Positions 9,740 to 20,194 of a stretch of 64,000 nucleotides of DNA are shown in pieces. Position numbers and translations under genes: made by a program. The notes beneath the pieces are model-generated. The model searched no databases, was not told the origin of the DNA, and saw nothing but the letters and a program-made list of their open reading frames with translations. This DNA is from Scilla litardierei (taxonomy: Eukaryota; Streptophyta; Magnoliopsida; Asparagales; Asparagaceae): positions 107,516,301-107,580,300 of the forward strand of contig CM061135.1 in NCBI GenBank assembly GCA_030789695.1, written 5' to 3'. Numbering within the stretch: the first letter of the stretch is position 1; the number at the start of each line of letters is the position of its first letter.

Positions 9740-11827
9740 CGCCACGTGGCTCAATCTGGATCGCCCAAACTTCATCCAGCGGCTACAAAATGCGGGGCGA
9801 CAGGGACTGATGTAGGCCGTTGGATCACGATCCAACGGCTCGCATGCGTGATCAAGCGACGCAGGCGGGCGCCATTCCAAGCGCCACGTGGCGGGATCGT
9901 AGCCGATTGCCTCTGAATCGAACGGCCACGCATCTCCCCGCTAATCGAAAGCGAAGCGAATCTCCTTAGGGCGACATAGCTGCTCTATAACCATTCGATT
10001 TAGATCCAACGGACTGCGAACGAAGAAGAAATCGCGAAGCGGAGCGCTCTTCGGGGACACGCGGCGGTCATCGGGCATGTCCCCGCCACATCAGACGGTC
10101 CTAAATCGACCCGTGCTGATCAAATTCATCTGGCAACGTGGCTTAGCGGTAGTCATGGGATTTTGATCCAACGGCTCGGAGCAACGACGATATCGGATGC
10201 GGGCGTCGCACGGAGATTAAAGTACACGCGGCATCGTTTGGTGAGATCCCGCTGAGATGGACGGCCCACAGCTGCGCCGCTCCAGATCTACGGCCAGGAT
10301 GGATTCGGGCGCAATTTTAGAGCGGGTTTCGACCCGTTATACCCCCAAAACCCGCAATCTTATTATTTAAGCGTATTTCTAGGGTTTTTGGGCGTATGCT
10401 GGCGTATTTTGGGACTTTTGGAGCGGCTACTGTGCGTATTTCTCCAGGGGAAAATTCTGAAAAATTCCAGAGGCTATTCTTCCTATTCTAAGGGAATTTT
10501 GGGTTCTAAAGTGGAGATTTGGTGATAAATTCTTGAACTTATACCCCGTATTTGGTGTATTTCATTGTATTTTGGCTCTGAAAACGATGTATTTGGCTAT
10601 GAAATTTGATTTTCTTTACACCATGCGTGGCTAATCTCCTTGTGCTATGGTTGTGATGTAGTTAGGAGTATTTCTTCGCTAAATTTCATGTCTTTAGCCC
10701 TATTATCATGTCAAAATTGCTCGTAACATTGATTTCGACTACGTATTTGTTGGGTATTTGTTTATTGTCGATATTGTTTACACCCCATATGGCTAGGCCC
10801 TGACAAGGCTAGCCAACTCATGTTCACTAATCTGAACTTATTGTTGCGTTTATCGTTTAATGAAATCAATGTTGCTAGTGATACGTATACTGCTATTTTG
10901 ACTAGGTTTTATCGATTCATCTTCCGACGTCTTCACGCCTTGACCGGGTGAAGCGTTGAGTTATATGAAAGACATGATATTTCAGCGATTATTAACTCCT
11001 AATGAACTCACAACCGTAGCACATCCACTTCACATGTGTTGGTGTTGACGTAGTTAGGGCGTCGTAGTTATTGGTTTCTATATCTTTTCGCCCTATTTGC
11101 ACGTGATTAATTCTTTGGCACGCTTCTATATGCTTGATTGCCATACTTTCTGACGTCTTCGTGCCCTGACCGGATGAAACGCTGAGTTATAGAAAAGGTA
11201 TTGATATTCATTTATTACACACACCCTAACGAAATCAAACCCAACACATGGTCCTCATACTTGTATCCTTCTCCAAGTCACCGTAAATATCGTTTTCTTT
11301 TGCTATTTGGAACCCTTGATCATATATCTTCGTGTTCGATAGGTGGTTGGCTAACATCGTATTATTACTCTTTTCAGATTGACTTTTGTAGTTTTACAGG
11401 TCAGTTGTCCCGCGGATTCGATACCTGGACTCACCAGGATATTACTTGCACGATCTCCTGCGCTTGGGAGTAGTTCCCACATCATTTGAGACGAGGCAAG
11501 TTTTAGTGCCAGACGACCGCCCCAACAACGACCGGACGCGGCTACCAATCGAAGACCAAGCCGCCAACGAAGCGCTGAGGCGACCCCTCAACGCTCGTCC
11601 GACTGAGGTCGAGCCCGTCATACAGAGCCGAGGCTTCCCCTCCGCACTGCTTCAACCGAGGACCGACCCTCTGCTCGGATCTGACGCTCGACCTCGACTC
11701 TATCTCCGGCCAACGTTGAGCGCACACGTGCTCGGTGTACCCAAGGGATCTCAACCGACCCCTTGACCACGTTGACCGTTCAATCCTCGGTCAACGATCC
11801 AGTGGTGAGAAAACACTCGTTAACATC

Positions 11828-11845
11828 TGGCGCCGTATGTGGAAA
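11828..11845 (+). other. Primer binding site of family A unit 1
   Basis: TGGCGCCGTATGTGGAAA lies two bases after the LTR1 end CGTTAACA. Unit 2 has TGGCGCCGTCTGTGGGAA at the same place. The TGGCGCC start fits a tRNA 3' end; I do not assign the tRNA. Confidence 0.75.
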
Positions 11846-11880
11846 CGAGCTAACACCCACGTAAAGTAACCACACCGACA

Positions 11881-12506
11881 ATGACACGGCTCTGCCCTCC
11901 GCGTCGAAGGGTGGACATGACCCCGGCGTCGGGCATCGGCCCCTACCGCAGTCAGCGGAAAGGGACCATACTTCTCTGGCAGACGCTTCAGGTTGGGGCT
12001 CTGAGGCGGCCTCGGCCCGACCGCACGGTTGACTATGATACGGAGACCGGGGGCCTCCAGCTTTCCCCCCGGTCGGCGGGTCGGGGATAGCGAGGGAGAG
12101 GCCACAGTCGGACGATGCACTAGTGGTGTCCGTGGTCATCGACACGTCCATGGTGCGGCGGCAGCTGATCGATACTGGCAGCTCGTGTGACATCCTCTTC
12201 ATGTCGACTTTGGAAAGGATGGGACTGCGGGACGAGGACCTGGAGTCATGCTCCGGGCCCGTTGTAGGCTTCAAGGGTTACTCCACACCCATCGTTGGGG
12301 TGATCCATCTCCCTGTAACGCTCGGGGAACCTCCCGACTCAGTGACCCTGGCGGTGGAGTTTGTGGTGCTGAGGATCGGGTCGGCTTACAATGGGATCAT
12401 CGGCCGCCCGCTCCTTAACGCTATCGGCGCGGTGGTCTCGACCCTCCGCAGAACGATCAGGTTTCGGACCCCAAGGGGGATTGGGCAAGTCGACGGTGAC
12501 ACATGA
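11881..12506 (+). pseudogene. Family A unit 1 aspartic protease, no gag before it
   Basis: Only about 35 bp separate the PBS from the first frame (11881-12090), which runs into the protease frame (12123-12506) after a frame change near 12090. The protease has the active-site IDTGSSCDILF and the later GIIGRPLLNAIGA, typical of Tat-lineage proteases that process Gag-Pol. A normal Tat element has 1-2 kb of gag here. Both units lack it. About 60 residues of arginine-rich sequence before the protease may be all that remains. Confidence 0.8.
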
Positions 12507-12566
12507 AAGCTGAAGATCTGCTACCAGCTGGCAGAGGGGAGGTCCCTCGAACGGCCTGACGATCTG

Positions 12567-13544
12567 ATGACCTCGCTTGACTTGAGGCGCGGGCCAAGAC
12601 CCGCTCCCGGGGAGGAGCAGGAGCAGATCCCGGTCGCGAATGTCGAAGGAAGGTTCATCTCCATCGGATCGGGACTGGACCCTGACTTGAAGAGCAGGCT
12701 AATCGAGTGTTTGGAAGCCAATCTTGACATCTTCACATGGTCACCCGATGACATGCCCGGCGTTGACCCCCGGGTAATAGTGCACCGGTTGAATGTCGAT
12801 CCCAATTTCAAATCGGTCAGACAGAAGAAGCGAAATCTAGGAGGTGAAAAGATGAGGGCCGCCTCCGAGGAGGTAGATCGTCTTCTCAACGCCGGCTTTA
12901 TACGAGAAGTCTGGTACCCGGAGTGGTTGTCCAACATCGTGATGGTCAAAAAGCCCATCGGAAAGTGGTGTATGTGCGTGGATTTCAGCGATCTTAACAA
13001 TGCTTGCCCCAAAGACAGCTACCCATTGCCTCGCATCGATCACCTCGTGGACAACGCCTTAGGGTATGAGATGCTCAGCTTAATGGACGCCTACTCTGGA
13101 TACAATCAAGTCCAGATGGATCCCCGGGACGATGAGATCATGGCTTTTACAATGGTTCGGGGGACCTTCTGCTACAAGAAGATGCCCTTTGGGCTGAAGA
13201 ACGCGGGGGCCACCTACTAAAGGATGGTCAACAAGATGTTCGACTCCCAGATAGGGAGGAACCTGGAGGTCTACGTCGATGACATGCTGGTCAAATCGAA
13301 GGAGCCAGGGGATCACATCGCGGACCTCAGAGAAACCTTTGAGCGATTGCGAAAGCACAACATCCGACTCAACCCCACGAAAAGCACGTTCGGGGTGAGG
13401 TCTGGTAAGTTCCTGGGTTTCATGATCACCAATCGCGGCATTGAGGCCAACCCCGACAAGATCGAGGCGCTGATTAACATGCGTGAGCTGACTACAATTA
13501 AAGAGCTGCAGAGTTTAAATGAACGCATCTCCGCCCTAGGATGA
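12567..13544 (+). pseudogene. Family A unit 1 reverse transcriptase
   Basis: RT domains are seen in order: [46 protein letters not shown] and YVDDMLVKS with the catalytic YVDD. A TAA at 13221 replaces CAA of unit 2, and a TGA follows at 13542. The N-terminal frame starts after the linker [12 protein letters not shown]. It copies RNA to DNA in the particle; this copy is broken. Confidence 0.88.
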
Positions 13545-14625
13545 TTTCTGTCCAAATGGGCGGAGAAATCCCTCCCATTCTTCAAGACCCTGAGGAAAGC
13601 CATTGCCGAGCCTGCCGACAAAAGGAAGACGATACTGTGGGACGAGGAGTGCTCCTGAGCATTTGCCGAACTCAAGGAATGCCTTAGAAGTCCACCGCTC
13701 CTCTCTAAACCACTGGAAGGGGAGTCGTTGAGCCTCTACCTAGCGTGTAAGGGAGAAGCGGTGAGCTCAGTGCTGGTAAGGGAGGACGAGGGAGTACAAT
13801 GGCCGGTGTATTACACAAGTCGAGTCCTGAAGGACGCGGAGGGGCGGTACCCCCTATAGAAAAGCTAGCCTACACCCTCGTTCTCTCGGCCTGTCGACTC
13901 TGGCCCTACTTCCAAGCCCACATTATAGTGGTCCTTACCGACTCCCAACTGGAACAGAACCTCAAGAGATTCGATCGGATGGGGAGAATGCTGAATTGGG
14001 GAGTGGAATTGAGCGAGTTCGACCATCGATTCAAGCCTCACACCGAAATAAAAGGACAAGCCTTGGTAGACTTCATCGCCAAATGTACCATAGAAGGAGC
14101 GAACCCCTCTGAGGGAGGGGAATCGGCTACGGTAACCACCCAACCTTTGTCCTTCCTTTCAACTGACATCGTTCTTGCTGGCCACACAGGAGACCACGAC
14201 ACGTGGATAGTCCATGTTGACGGTTCAGCAGCCTGATCAGGAAGCGGGGCCGGGATCGTGATTCGCTCTCCCAAAGGAAGTGTCGTCGAGTACGTGCTTC
14301 GGTTCGAGTTCCCGGCCACCAACAATGTGGCCGAGTACGAGGCCGCGATAAACGGTTTAAGGCTGGCCCGGGAACTCGGGGCCGATTCCGTGCGTCTCCT
14401 CAGCGATTCGAAGCTCGTCATCAACCAACTGCAGGGAAATTACGAGGCACACGAGGAGGCGATGTAGAGCTACCTGGCCATGGCCAAGACCGTCCTGTCC
14501 AAATTCAGGAAGGCTGAGACCCTTCACCTCCCACGATCGGAGAACACACGCGCAGATGCCCTGTCCAAACTGGCTTCCTCCTCGACCAAGGAGCTGGGTC
14601 GCACCATCTATGTGGAGAACCTCTG
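13545..14625 (+). pseudogene. Family A unit 1 RNase H plus archaeal-type RNase H
   Basis: The first RNase H is degraded (VYYTSRVLKDAEGR, then VLTDSQLEQNLKRF). A second, archaeal-type RNase H follows: WIVHVDGSAA, NNVAEYEAAINGL, SDSKLVINQL and NTRADALSKLAS, which hold the D-E-D-D residues. Two RNase H domains in a row mark the Tat/Ogre lineage. Three in-frame stops (after VDGSAA, after HEEAM, after VENL) are shared with unit 2, so they predate the split of the two units. Confidence 0.85.
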
Positions 14626-14650
14626 ATTCTGCAGCACGGAGGAAAAAGAG

Positions 14651-15925
14651 GTGATGACGATCGATGGGGACCCCACCTGGATGAATCCGATCGTTCGATA
14701 CCTCTCCCATGGGGAAGTGCCAGCGGACTCGGACGAACGCCGAACCCTAGAAAGAAAGGCGCTCCTGTACATGATCCATGAGGGGGCACTTTACAAGAGG
14801 CGCTGGACCAAGACGGACATCCTCCCTTACCTAAAGTGCCTCGGACCTCAGGAGGCAGACTACATCCTCCGGGAGGTACACGAGGGGATCTGCGAAAATC
14901 ACCATGGAGGCAAGACGATCGCCCATAAGATCTTGAGACAAGGATATTACTGGGTGACCTTAGTCCACGACACAACAGAATACGTCCAAATGTGCCAGGA
15001 ATGCCAGAGGTTCGCCAAACTCGGCTCAACCCCCCCATCAGAACTCGTTCTGATTGTCAGCCACGTGCCTTTCGCGAAATGGGGGCTCGACATCCTCGGA
15101 CCGTTTACTTCAGGTCGAGGACAGAGGAAGTACCTGATCGTGGCGGTGAACTACTTCACCAAGTGGATCGAGGCCGAACCCCTTGCTTCCATCACATGGA
15201 AGAAGGCAAAGAGTTTCGTATGGAACTCCATCATATCCAGGTTTGGGATTCCCCGAGCCATCGTCACGGACAACGGGAAGCAATTCGACTCTGTTGGGTT
15301 CAAGGGCTTCTGTGCGGAGTGGAATATCAAGCTCCTCTTCGCCTCAGTAGCACATCGCCAGACCAACGGGATGGCAGAGGCCGCCAACAAGTGCATCATA
15401 GAGCCACTCTGCAAGAAAGTGGAGGACGCCGAAGGGAGCTGGGCGGAAAAGCTCCCGGGGATACTCTGGTCATACCGAACGACCCACAAGCAGGCCACGG
15501 GAGAAACCCCCTTCATGCTCGCTTACGGTGCCGAGGCAGTGGTGCCATTCGAAGTGGGCGAGGAATCCCTCCGCTTAAAGCATTTCGACGAGGAAAGGAA
15601 CTCGGAAGGCTTGGAGCTCGGCTTGGAGCTCCTAGGCGAGCAGCGGGAGCAGGCCTTAGCCACCATTATCTGCCAAAAGCAGAAGGTGGCTCGCTACTAT
15701 AATTCCCGAGTTAAGGGGAGGAGCTTTCCCCAAGGGGATCTGGTCCTCAGAAAAGCCACCTTCAGCCCGGAAATCGCTCGAAAAGGGAAGCTGACGGCTA
15801 AGTGGGAGGGACCCTACAAGGTCGTCGAGATCCTCGGACGCACGACTTACCGACTAGCTAATTTGGAGGGAAAAATCCTCACCTATACTTGGAACGCCGA
15901 GCACCTGCGCAAATATTATCAATAA
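14651..15925 (+). CDS. Family A unit 1 integrase, open frame of 424 codons
   Basis: This would join cDNA to the host chromosome. Seen: an HHCC zinc finger (H77, H85, C115, C118), then the DD35E core at D147 (GLDILGPF), D207 (IVTDNGKQF) and E243 (NGMAEAANK), with exactly 35 residues between the last two. A C-terminal GPY-type module follows (AKWEGPYKVVEIL, TYRLANLEG). It ends HLRKYYQ. It is the only intact enzyme frame in the array, but it needs upstream read-through of broken RT frames to be made, because plant Ty3 elements express it as a polyprotein. The first M was taken as start for convenience. Confidence 0.85.
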   Translation: MMTIDGDPTWMNPIVRYLSHGEVPADSDERRTLERKALLYMIHEGALYKRRWTKTDILPYLKCLGPQEADYILREVHEGICENHHGGKTIAHKILRQGYYWVTLVHDTTEYVQMCQECQRFAKLGSTPPSELVLIVSHVPFAKWGLDILGPFTSGRGQRKYLIVAVNYFTKWIEAEPLASITWKKAKSFVWNSIISRFGIPRAIVTDNGKQFDSVGFKGFCAEWNIKLLFASVAHRQTNGMAEAANKCIIEPLCKKVEDAEGSWAEKLPGILWSYRTTHKQATGETPFMLAYGAEAVVPFEVGEESLRLKHFDEERNSEGLELGLELLGEQREQALATIICQKQKVARYYNSRVKGRSFPQGDLVLRKATFSPEIARKGKLTAKWEGPYKVVEILGRTTYRLANLEGKILTYTWNAEHLRKYYQ

Positions 15926-16089
15926 GATCACCCGCAAATGTATCTCTTTTCTTCCATCTATCTGAATAAACTCACTCGAGCCTATTCACCTTCGTATTTT
16001 ACGACCGGGAGAAGCTCACTCTGGACGAGGGACACCTCGCGGGGTGGGCACCCGAGCAGAGGCTCATAAGGCTAGAGGATAGACTCCAA

Positions 16090-16560
16090 GCAAGTTGACT
16101 CCCCCAACCGGCCGACAGGTTGGTGGCCACCCCCCCCCCCCCCCCCCCGACCGGCCGGGGGGTGGACCGATCGTCAGGCTGGGGGCAGCTCCCCTAGCAG
16201 GTCGGTCCGTCGGTCCGTCGTCAAACTGGGAGTAGCCCTCCCAGCAAGCTAAACGACACCAACCGGCCGTAAGGCTGGGGGCGACTCCCCCAGTGGGTCG
16301 GGTAACCGACCGGCCGTAAGGCTAAGGGCAACTCCCCTAGTAGGTAGGACCAGAGGTCGACCTCAGCGGTCGGCCTCATCAGTCAGTCGCAGGACACGGG
16401 GTCGCACCCCTGACAGACTGACCGACTGAACCAACTGTAAGGCCGGGGACAACTCCCCCGGCAGGTTAGCACGCTGGTCGGGACGTGAGCCTGGGGGATA
16501 GCGTCCCCCAGCCAGCCGACCGGCCAAAACACGCTGTAAGGATGAGGGCAATATACCCGA
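16090..16560 (+). repeat. GC hairpin array in the 3' region of family A unit 1
   Basis: Degenerate tandem units of about 45-50 bp carry hairpins at 16178, 16226-16244, 16275-16293, 16322-16340, 16398-16411, 16443-16461, 16491-16511 and a weak one near 16545. Stems differ yet pair: CTGGGAG/CTCCCAG, CTGGGGG/CCCCCAG, CCGGGG/CCCCGG, CTGGGGGA/TCCCCCAG. Loops are about 5 nt. A poly-C run at 16130-16148 sits inside the first unit. It lies between the integrase and the antisense gene, which converge on it. Confidence 0.8.
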
Positions 16561-16698
16561 CCGGATAACTACCTCATCGCCAGCAGATCTCAAAATCAAG
16601 CAGTCACAGGCAGAAAAAGGAGACTTTATTTCTAAAGAAAAAGATGAGGGAGGGAGGGTTACACAACAGTACAATAACCACGCGACAAGGTCAAACCC

Positions 16699-18850
16699 TC
16701 ACTCACTCGTCTCCACCGGGAGCCCCCACAGGGCCGTCGGCAAGTTGCACATGAGATCCATCCCGTGTCCCCCCCCCCCCCCCCCCTCGCCATCGGGAAA
16801 CACCCGGAGCTCCTCGAAATTGATCCCCAAGAGTGGAAACATCTCCTGGATCTCGGATTTGCAGCGGGCGAACCCCTTCTCAAATGCTTCGAACATAGCC
16901 GTGGCCACGAAAGAAAGGGCGTACTCTTCCACAGCATCCTGGGCAATCTGAGCTGGGTTCACTGCCTCCAGCTCTCGGATCCGATCTTCGAAAATGGTAA
17001 TCCGGCGCTGATGCTCCGCCCGCTCTACCTCGATCTCTTTAGATCTCGCATTAAGCTGGACTAGAAGAGCTTTCTCCCTCTCCTCCTCCTCCTCCAGCAG
17101 GTTGGAAAGCTCCGGGGAGTCGGACGGAACGACGGGAACAGGGCCCACCCTAGCTTCGACGTCCGCTTTGGCGGCTTCCATGAGCTCAGTAATCCGGTCC
17201 TCAGCCTTGGACTTCCCAACCAAAGCCAGGGCTTTCTCCTGATCTGATTTCTCCAAAGCAGAGGAGAGCTCAGCTACCCGGGTCTCCAAGGACTTGACGC
17301 GAGCCTCGGCCAGCAGGCTGGCCTCGCCCTCGCTCCCCTCGGCTTCGGCGGTCCACGCCGCATCGGCCTTTACCCGATACAGGGCCTCGAATTGGCGCCT
17401 CATCGAAAGCCCCACCGAGGACAACTGCACCAAGAGATGAGGATGAAATAAAGGCCGCTACTAGGAACAAGGTACGCGATAATGCCTCACTTGTTGACCC
17501 GCCTGAACCTCGAAGGCGGCTAGACGATCGCCTTTGACCCCATCCAACGCAGCTTGGTTTGGAGGAAGGCAGCAGTTCTCAGCCAGCCGTGCCGCCACAC
17601 CGCAGTCGGTGAAAACTGACTCCCCCGACCCCACCGGGAAGCGAGGTTGAAGAAGACCCTCGCCCGACTGAGGTAAATCGACGGGGACCGAGCTGAACGC
17701 TCCCAGATACCGCTCGTAAACCTCAGGGAGAGGGTTCTGTGGCAGCGACAAGGGTCCGGCCCACGGCCAGATGACCTCAACCGAGGAGGACGGGGCCCGA
17801 CCCTCAGATAATGGAACACCAGCCTCCCTGACTTGGGCACGGGCCTTCTTCGAGGCACCCAGCAGGAGGGAGGATGGGGCTTGCCCCTTGCTCTTTTGGA
17901 ACCTGCACTGGGGGGCGGTTGTTTCTTTCAGACCTCTAATATGTGATCCTGCCTTCGCGAAGCGAGCTCGAGAACCGAGATTGGTAGAGGGATCAGAGAA
18001 GAGCTGGGGGCAAATTCACCTGTACAAGGGAATAGGGGAATGGATCAGAACTGGCCGGGATAGACCTTACATCAACGCCTCCAGGCGGCGGACGTCAGCA
18101 AGACTCACCAATGGGCCAAGTGGTCTTCCGCAAGCTAAGATCGTGGAAGAGAACATCCATTCTCCGGTCCTCCGTATGGATCTCCAGAAGGGTCTTCACT
18201 GCCTCAAGCTTGGTATCGGTTGGGTCGCCTAGCTCAGGGACCAGCGTGCTGACAGTGCTCCATTGGGTCGGGAAATCCACGTCTGACGGGAAGACGACGA
18301 AGACGTATTCACCCTTCCAGAGCTTCAAGGAACTTGGCAGCCCCAGCACCAGGCTCATCTTTGGCCGAGCACTTATATAGATCCAGGCCCCCGACTGATG
18401 ATGGCTCAGACGACAGAATTGGGCGAAGAGTCAGAGAGAGAGGGCCACCCCCTTCAGTATGCAGAGAACGACGAACCCGACGATGAGCCCGATGGCGTTG
18501 GGGTAGAATTGGCATAAGGCCGCCCTATGAGCTCACAGAAATTCAGCGATGAAAGGGTGGAGGAGAAACCGAAGTCCGAATCGAAAACACTTTTCGTACA
18601 CCCTGACCTCGCGCGGACCGGGGAGGCAGATGCGCTCGTTGGATTCAGAAGCCCGGGCGAAGTATGGAGGAAGAAGATAGCGGGTGCACATACCCCCGAT
18701 GGAAGTGGCACAAACAAGAGAAGAAATCCCCAGGACCTCGAGGGGCACCCTTGAAAGCACGCCCCCATGGCGGCGGATCGACGAAACAGACCCGCAGGCC
18801 GGGTCGGTATCGCCGACGGCCTCTGGGCGACCCGCGGAGGATGATGACAT
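16699..18850 (-). pseudogene. Antisense spliced gene of family A unit 1 (Transposase_28-like)
   Basis: Three exons on the strand opposite to pol: 18850-18109, 18019-17491 and 17424-16699. Introns of 89 and 66 bp have GTGAGT/TACAG and GTGAGG/TGCAG ends. Exon 1 resembles the plant 'putative gypsy type transposon' domain (Pfam PF04195): LRFLLHPFIAEFL, GFVVLC, LPSSLKLWKGEYVFVV. Exon 2 is low complexity then PEVYERYLGAF. Exon 3 is a coiled coil ending in a glycine run and VPVETSE. Antisense extra genes of this sort are known in Grande and other Tat elements; function unknown. Breaks: two CGA-to-TGA changes in exon 1 (near 18535 and 18430) and a G-run shift in exon 2. The convergent frames on the plus strand are shadows. 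Confidence 0.75.
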
Positions 18851-19173
18851 GAGGTGGAGCTTGGATCGATGAGAAGAAAAAGGAAAATGTTGGGAGATGG
18901 CGATTGACTCGGTGGACGTCGACCCCCCTTTTTACCTCCCTTTTTCCCAAGACGACCCCCCGTACGATGGGGATGAACGCACGGGGGCACGTGGCAACAT
19001 CATGGAGCCGACGGCGCTTCGAAACCCACACCTGAAGGGATTTGAACGGGCCACCTCATGATGGCCTCCATTTAATGAACCGGCCTCGACGGGCATGCCT
19101 GTCAAAATCAGCAGAAGTCACATCGGCCGAGCCGAGACAACTAGAGGGGATCGACACGACCGATGGAGGAAAT
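18851..19173 (+). other. Family A unit 1 region between antisense gene and LTR2, with PPT
   Basis: About 320 bp. It would hold the promoter and 5' UTR of the antisense gene, but I see no clear TATA box on the minus strand. A purine-rich tract on the minus strand lies at about 18925-18960. Just before LTR2 lies CGATGGAGGAAAT, the PPT. Confidence 0.6.
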
Positions 19174-20139
19174 TGATACGCCAATTTTGAGTTGTCCTAG
19201 CTGAATCGAGGGTCCCGAGCCTGACTCGAGGATGAAAGGCCCACGAAGAAGACGTGGCCCAATCAATGAGGCCCACGAGAAATCTCAAACCTGTACCGCC
19301 CACGGTTCGACACGCTCGTAACAGGCCCATGATCCCCAGGGGAAACCACTCCCCCGGAGCATAAGGCCTTAATGTCCATTAAGGGGCCCCGCAATCGGCT
19401 CCCCCATGACGCAGGCAGGTGCCATCATGGGGACGGATCTCGGGGGCGTGAGTGGGGGCAGACGGCGTGACGGCGTGAAAGGGGGCGGACGAGGAACGTG
19501 GGTCGGGGGCAATCGTGGCGAAGACCCTATATAAAGAACAGAGGGATAACGGAGCAAAAGATCGAACCCCAGGTATTCTGATCTGAGGTATGACATCAAC
19601 GACCTTGCGCTTTCGCCATTATTTTTCCCTCCCCATGCTCGTGCCATGGGTCAGCGTATCGATCTCCTCTCGAGTCGTACCTACCCTGCCGAGTACTTTT
19701 CAGACCCTGATCTGACTTAGGCATCGGAGGGGATACGGCCGGAACCAAGGTCCAGCCCCCCTGACGAGTTTCTCGTCTATTCAGGAAGAAGCTGACCAAG
19801 GCGCCGAGGCTACCCCTCAGTACTAGACGACCACCCCAACAAATAGCGGACGCGGCTACCAACCGAAGACCAGGCCGCCAACAAAGCGCTGAGGCGACCC
19901 CTTAATGCTCGTCCGACCGAGACCGAGGCAGTCATACAGAGCCGAGGCTTCCCCTCTGCACTGCTTCAGCCAAGGACCGACCCTCTGCTCGGATCTCGCG
20001 CTTGACCTCGACTCTATCTCCGGCCAACGTTGAGCGCACGCGTGCTCGGTGTACCCAAGGGATCTCAACCGACCCGTTGATCACGTTGACCGTTCAATCC
20101 TCGGTCAACGATCGAGTGGTGAGAAAACACCCGTAAACA
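19174..20139 (+). repeat. Family A LTR2, shared by units 1 and 2
   Basis: 966 bp from TGATACGCC to CGTAAACA. A TATA box (CCCTATATAAAG) is at about 19525 and the CTGACTTAGGCATCGGAGG motif near 19710. On its left is a PPT with unit 1, on its right a PBS with unit 2, so this single LTR is the 3' LTR of one unit and the 5' LTR of the next. The frames over it are shadows. Confidence 0.9.
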
Positions 20140-20141
20140 TC

Positions 20142-20159
20142 TGGCGCCGTCTGTGGGAA
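20142..20159 (+). other. Primer binding site of family A unit 2
   Basis: TGGCGCCGTCTGTGGGAA two bases after the end of LTR2. Confidence 0.8.
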
Positions 20160-20194
20160 CGAGCTAACACCCACGTAAAGTAACCACACCGACA

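Larger units (their letters stand above)
2985..11498 (+). mobile_element. Solo LTR, Athila-like (family B relative), itself split at 3299-9739
   Basis: The left piece 2985-3298 (starts TGATTCGG) and right piece 9740-11498 (ends GACGAGGCA) give about 2.07 kb, the length of a family B LTR. The first 300 bp align with the start of the B2 LTR at 21671. The right piece has the same order: CACGTG boxes and CCGTTGGATC palindromes, a GCGTATTT-rich leader, then U5 hairpins. No internal region follows, so it is a solo LTR inside LTR1. Flanks are ACCCC on the left and AGTTTT on the right, a possible TSD blurred by C-to-T changes. The 1.7-kb right piece has no gene. Confidence 0.75.
2342..11825 (+). mobile_element. 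Family A LTR1 (Tat lineage), split by insertion at 2985-11498
   Basis: The two pieces 2342-2984 and 11499-11825 together give about 970 bp and align with LTR2 (966 bp) and LTR3 (956 bp). It starts TGATACGCC and ends CGTTAACA. A CCCTATAAAAAG TATA box lies at about 2692. The U5 part has the motif CTGACTTAGGCATCGGAGG, seen in many Tat-type LTRs. The stretch GGCTACCCC before 2985 and AGTTTTAGTGCC after 11498 correspond to CTACCCCTCAGCGCC in the uninterrupted LTRs, the second after C-to-T decay. The frames at 2037-2767 on the minus strand are shadows. Confidence 0.85.

Noticed and set aside
3294..9744. Target-site duplication of B1
   Set aside because: GCAGG and CGCCA do not match; no shift of one to three bases gives a clear copy.
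14992..15702. 236-aa frame overlapping integrase
   Set aside because: Out-of-frame shadow of the integrase; the Arg/Gly/His mix is typical of such shadows.
16090..16560. CRISPR-like array
   Set aside because: Regular hairpin repeats, but units diverge, there are no unique spacers, and the host is a plant.
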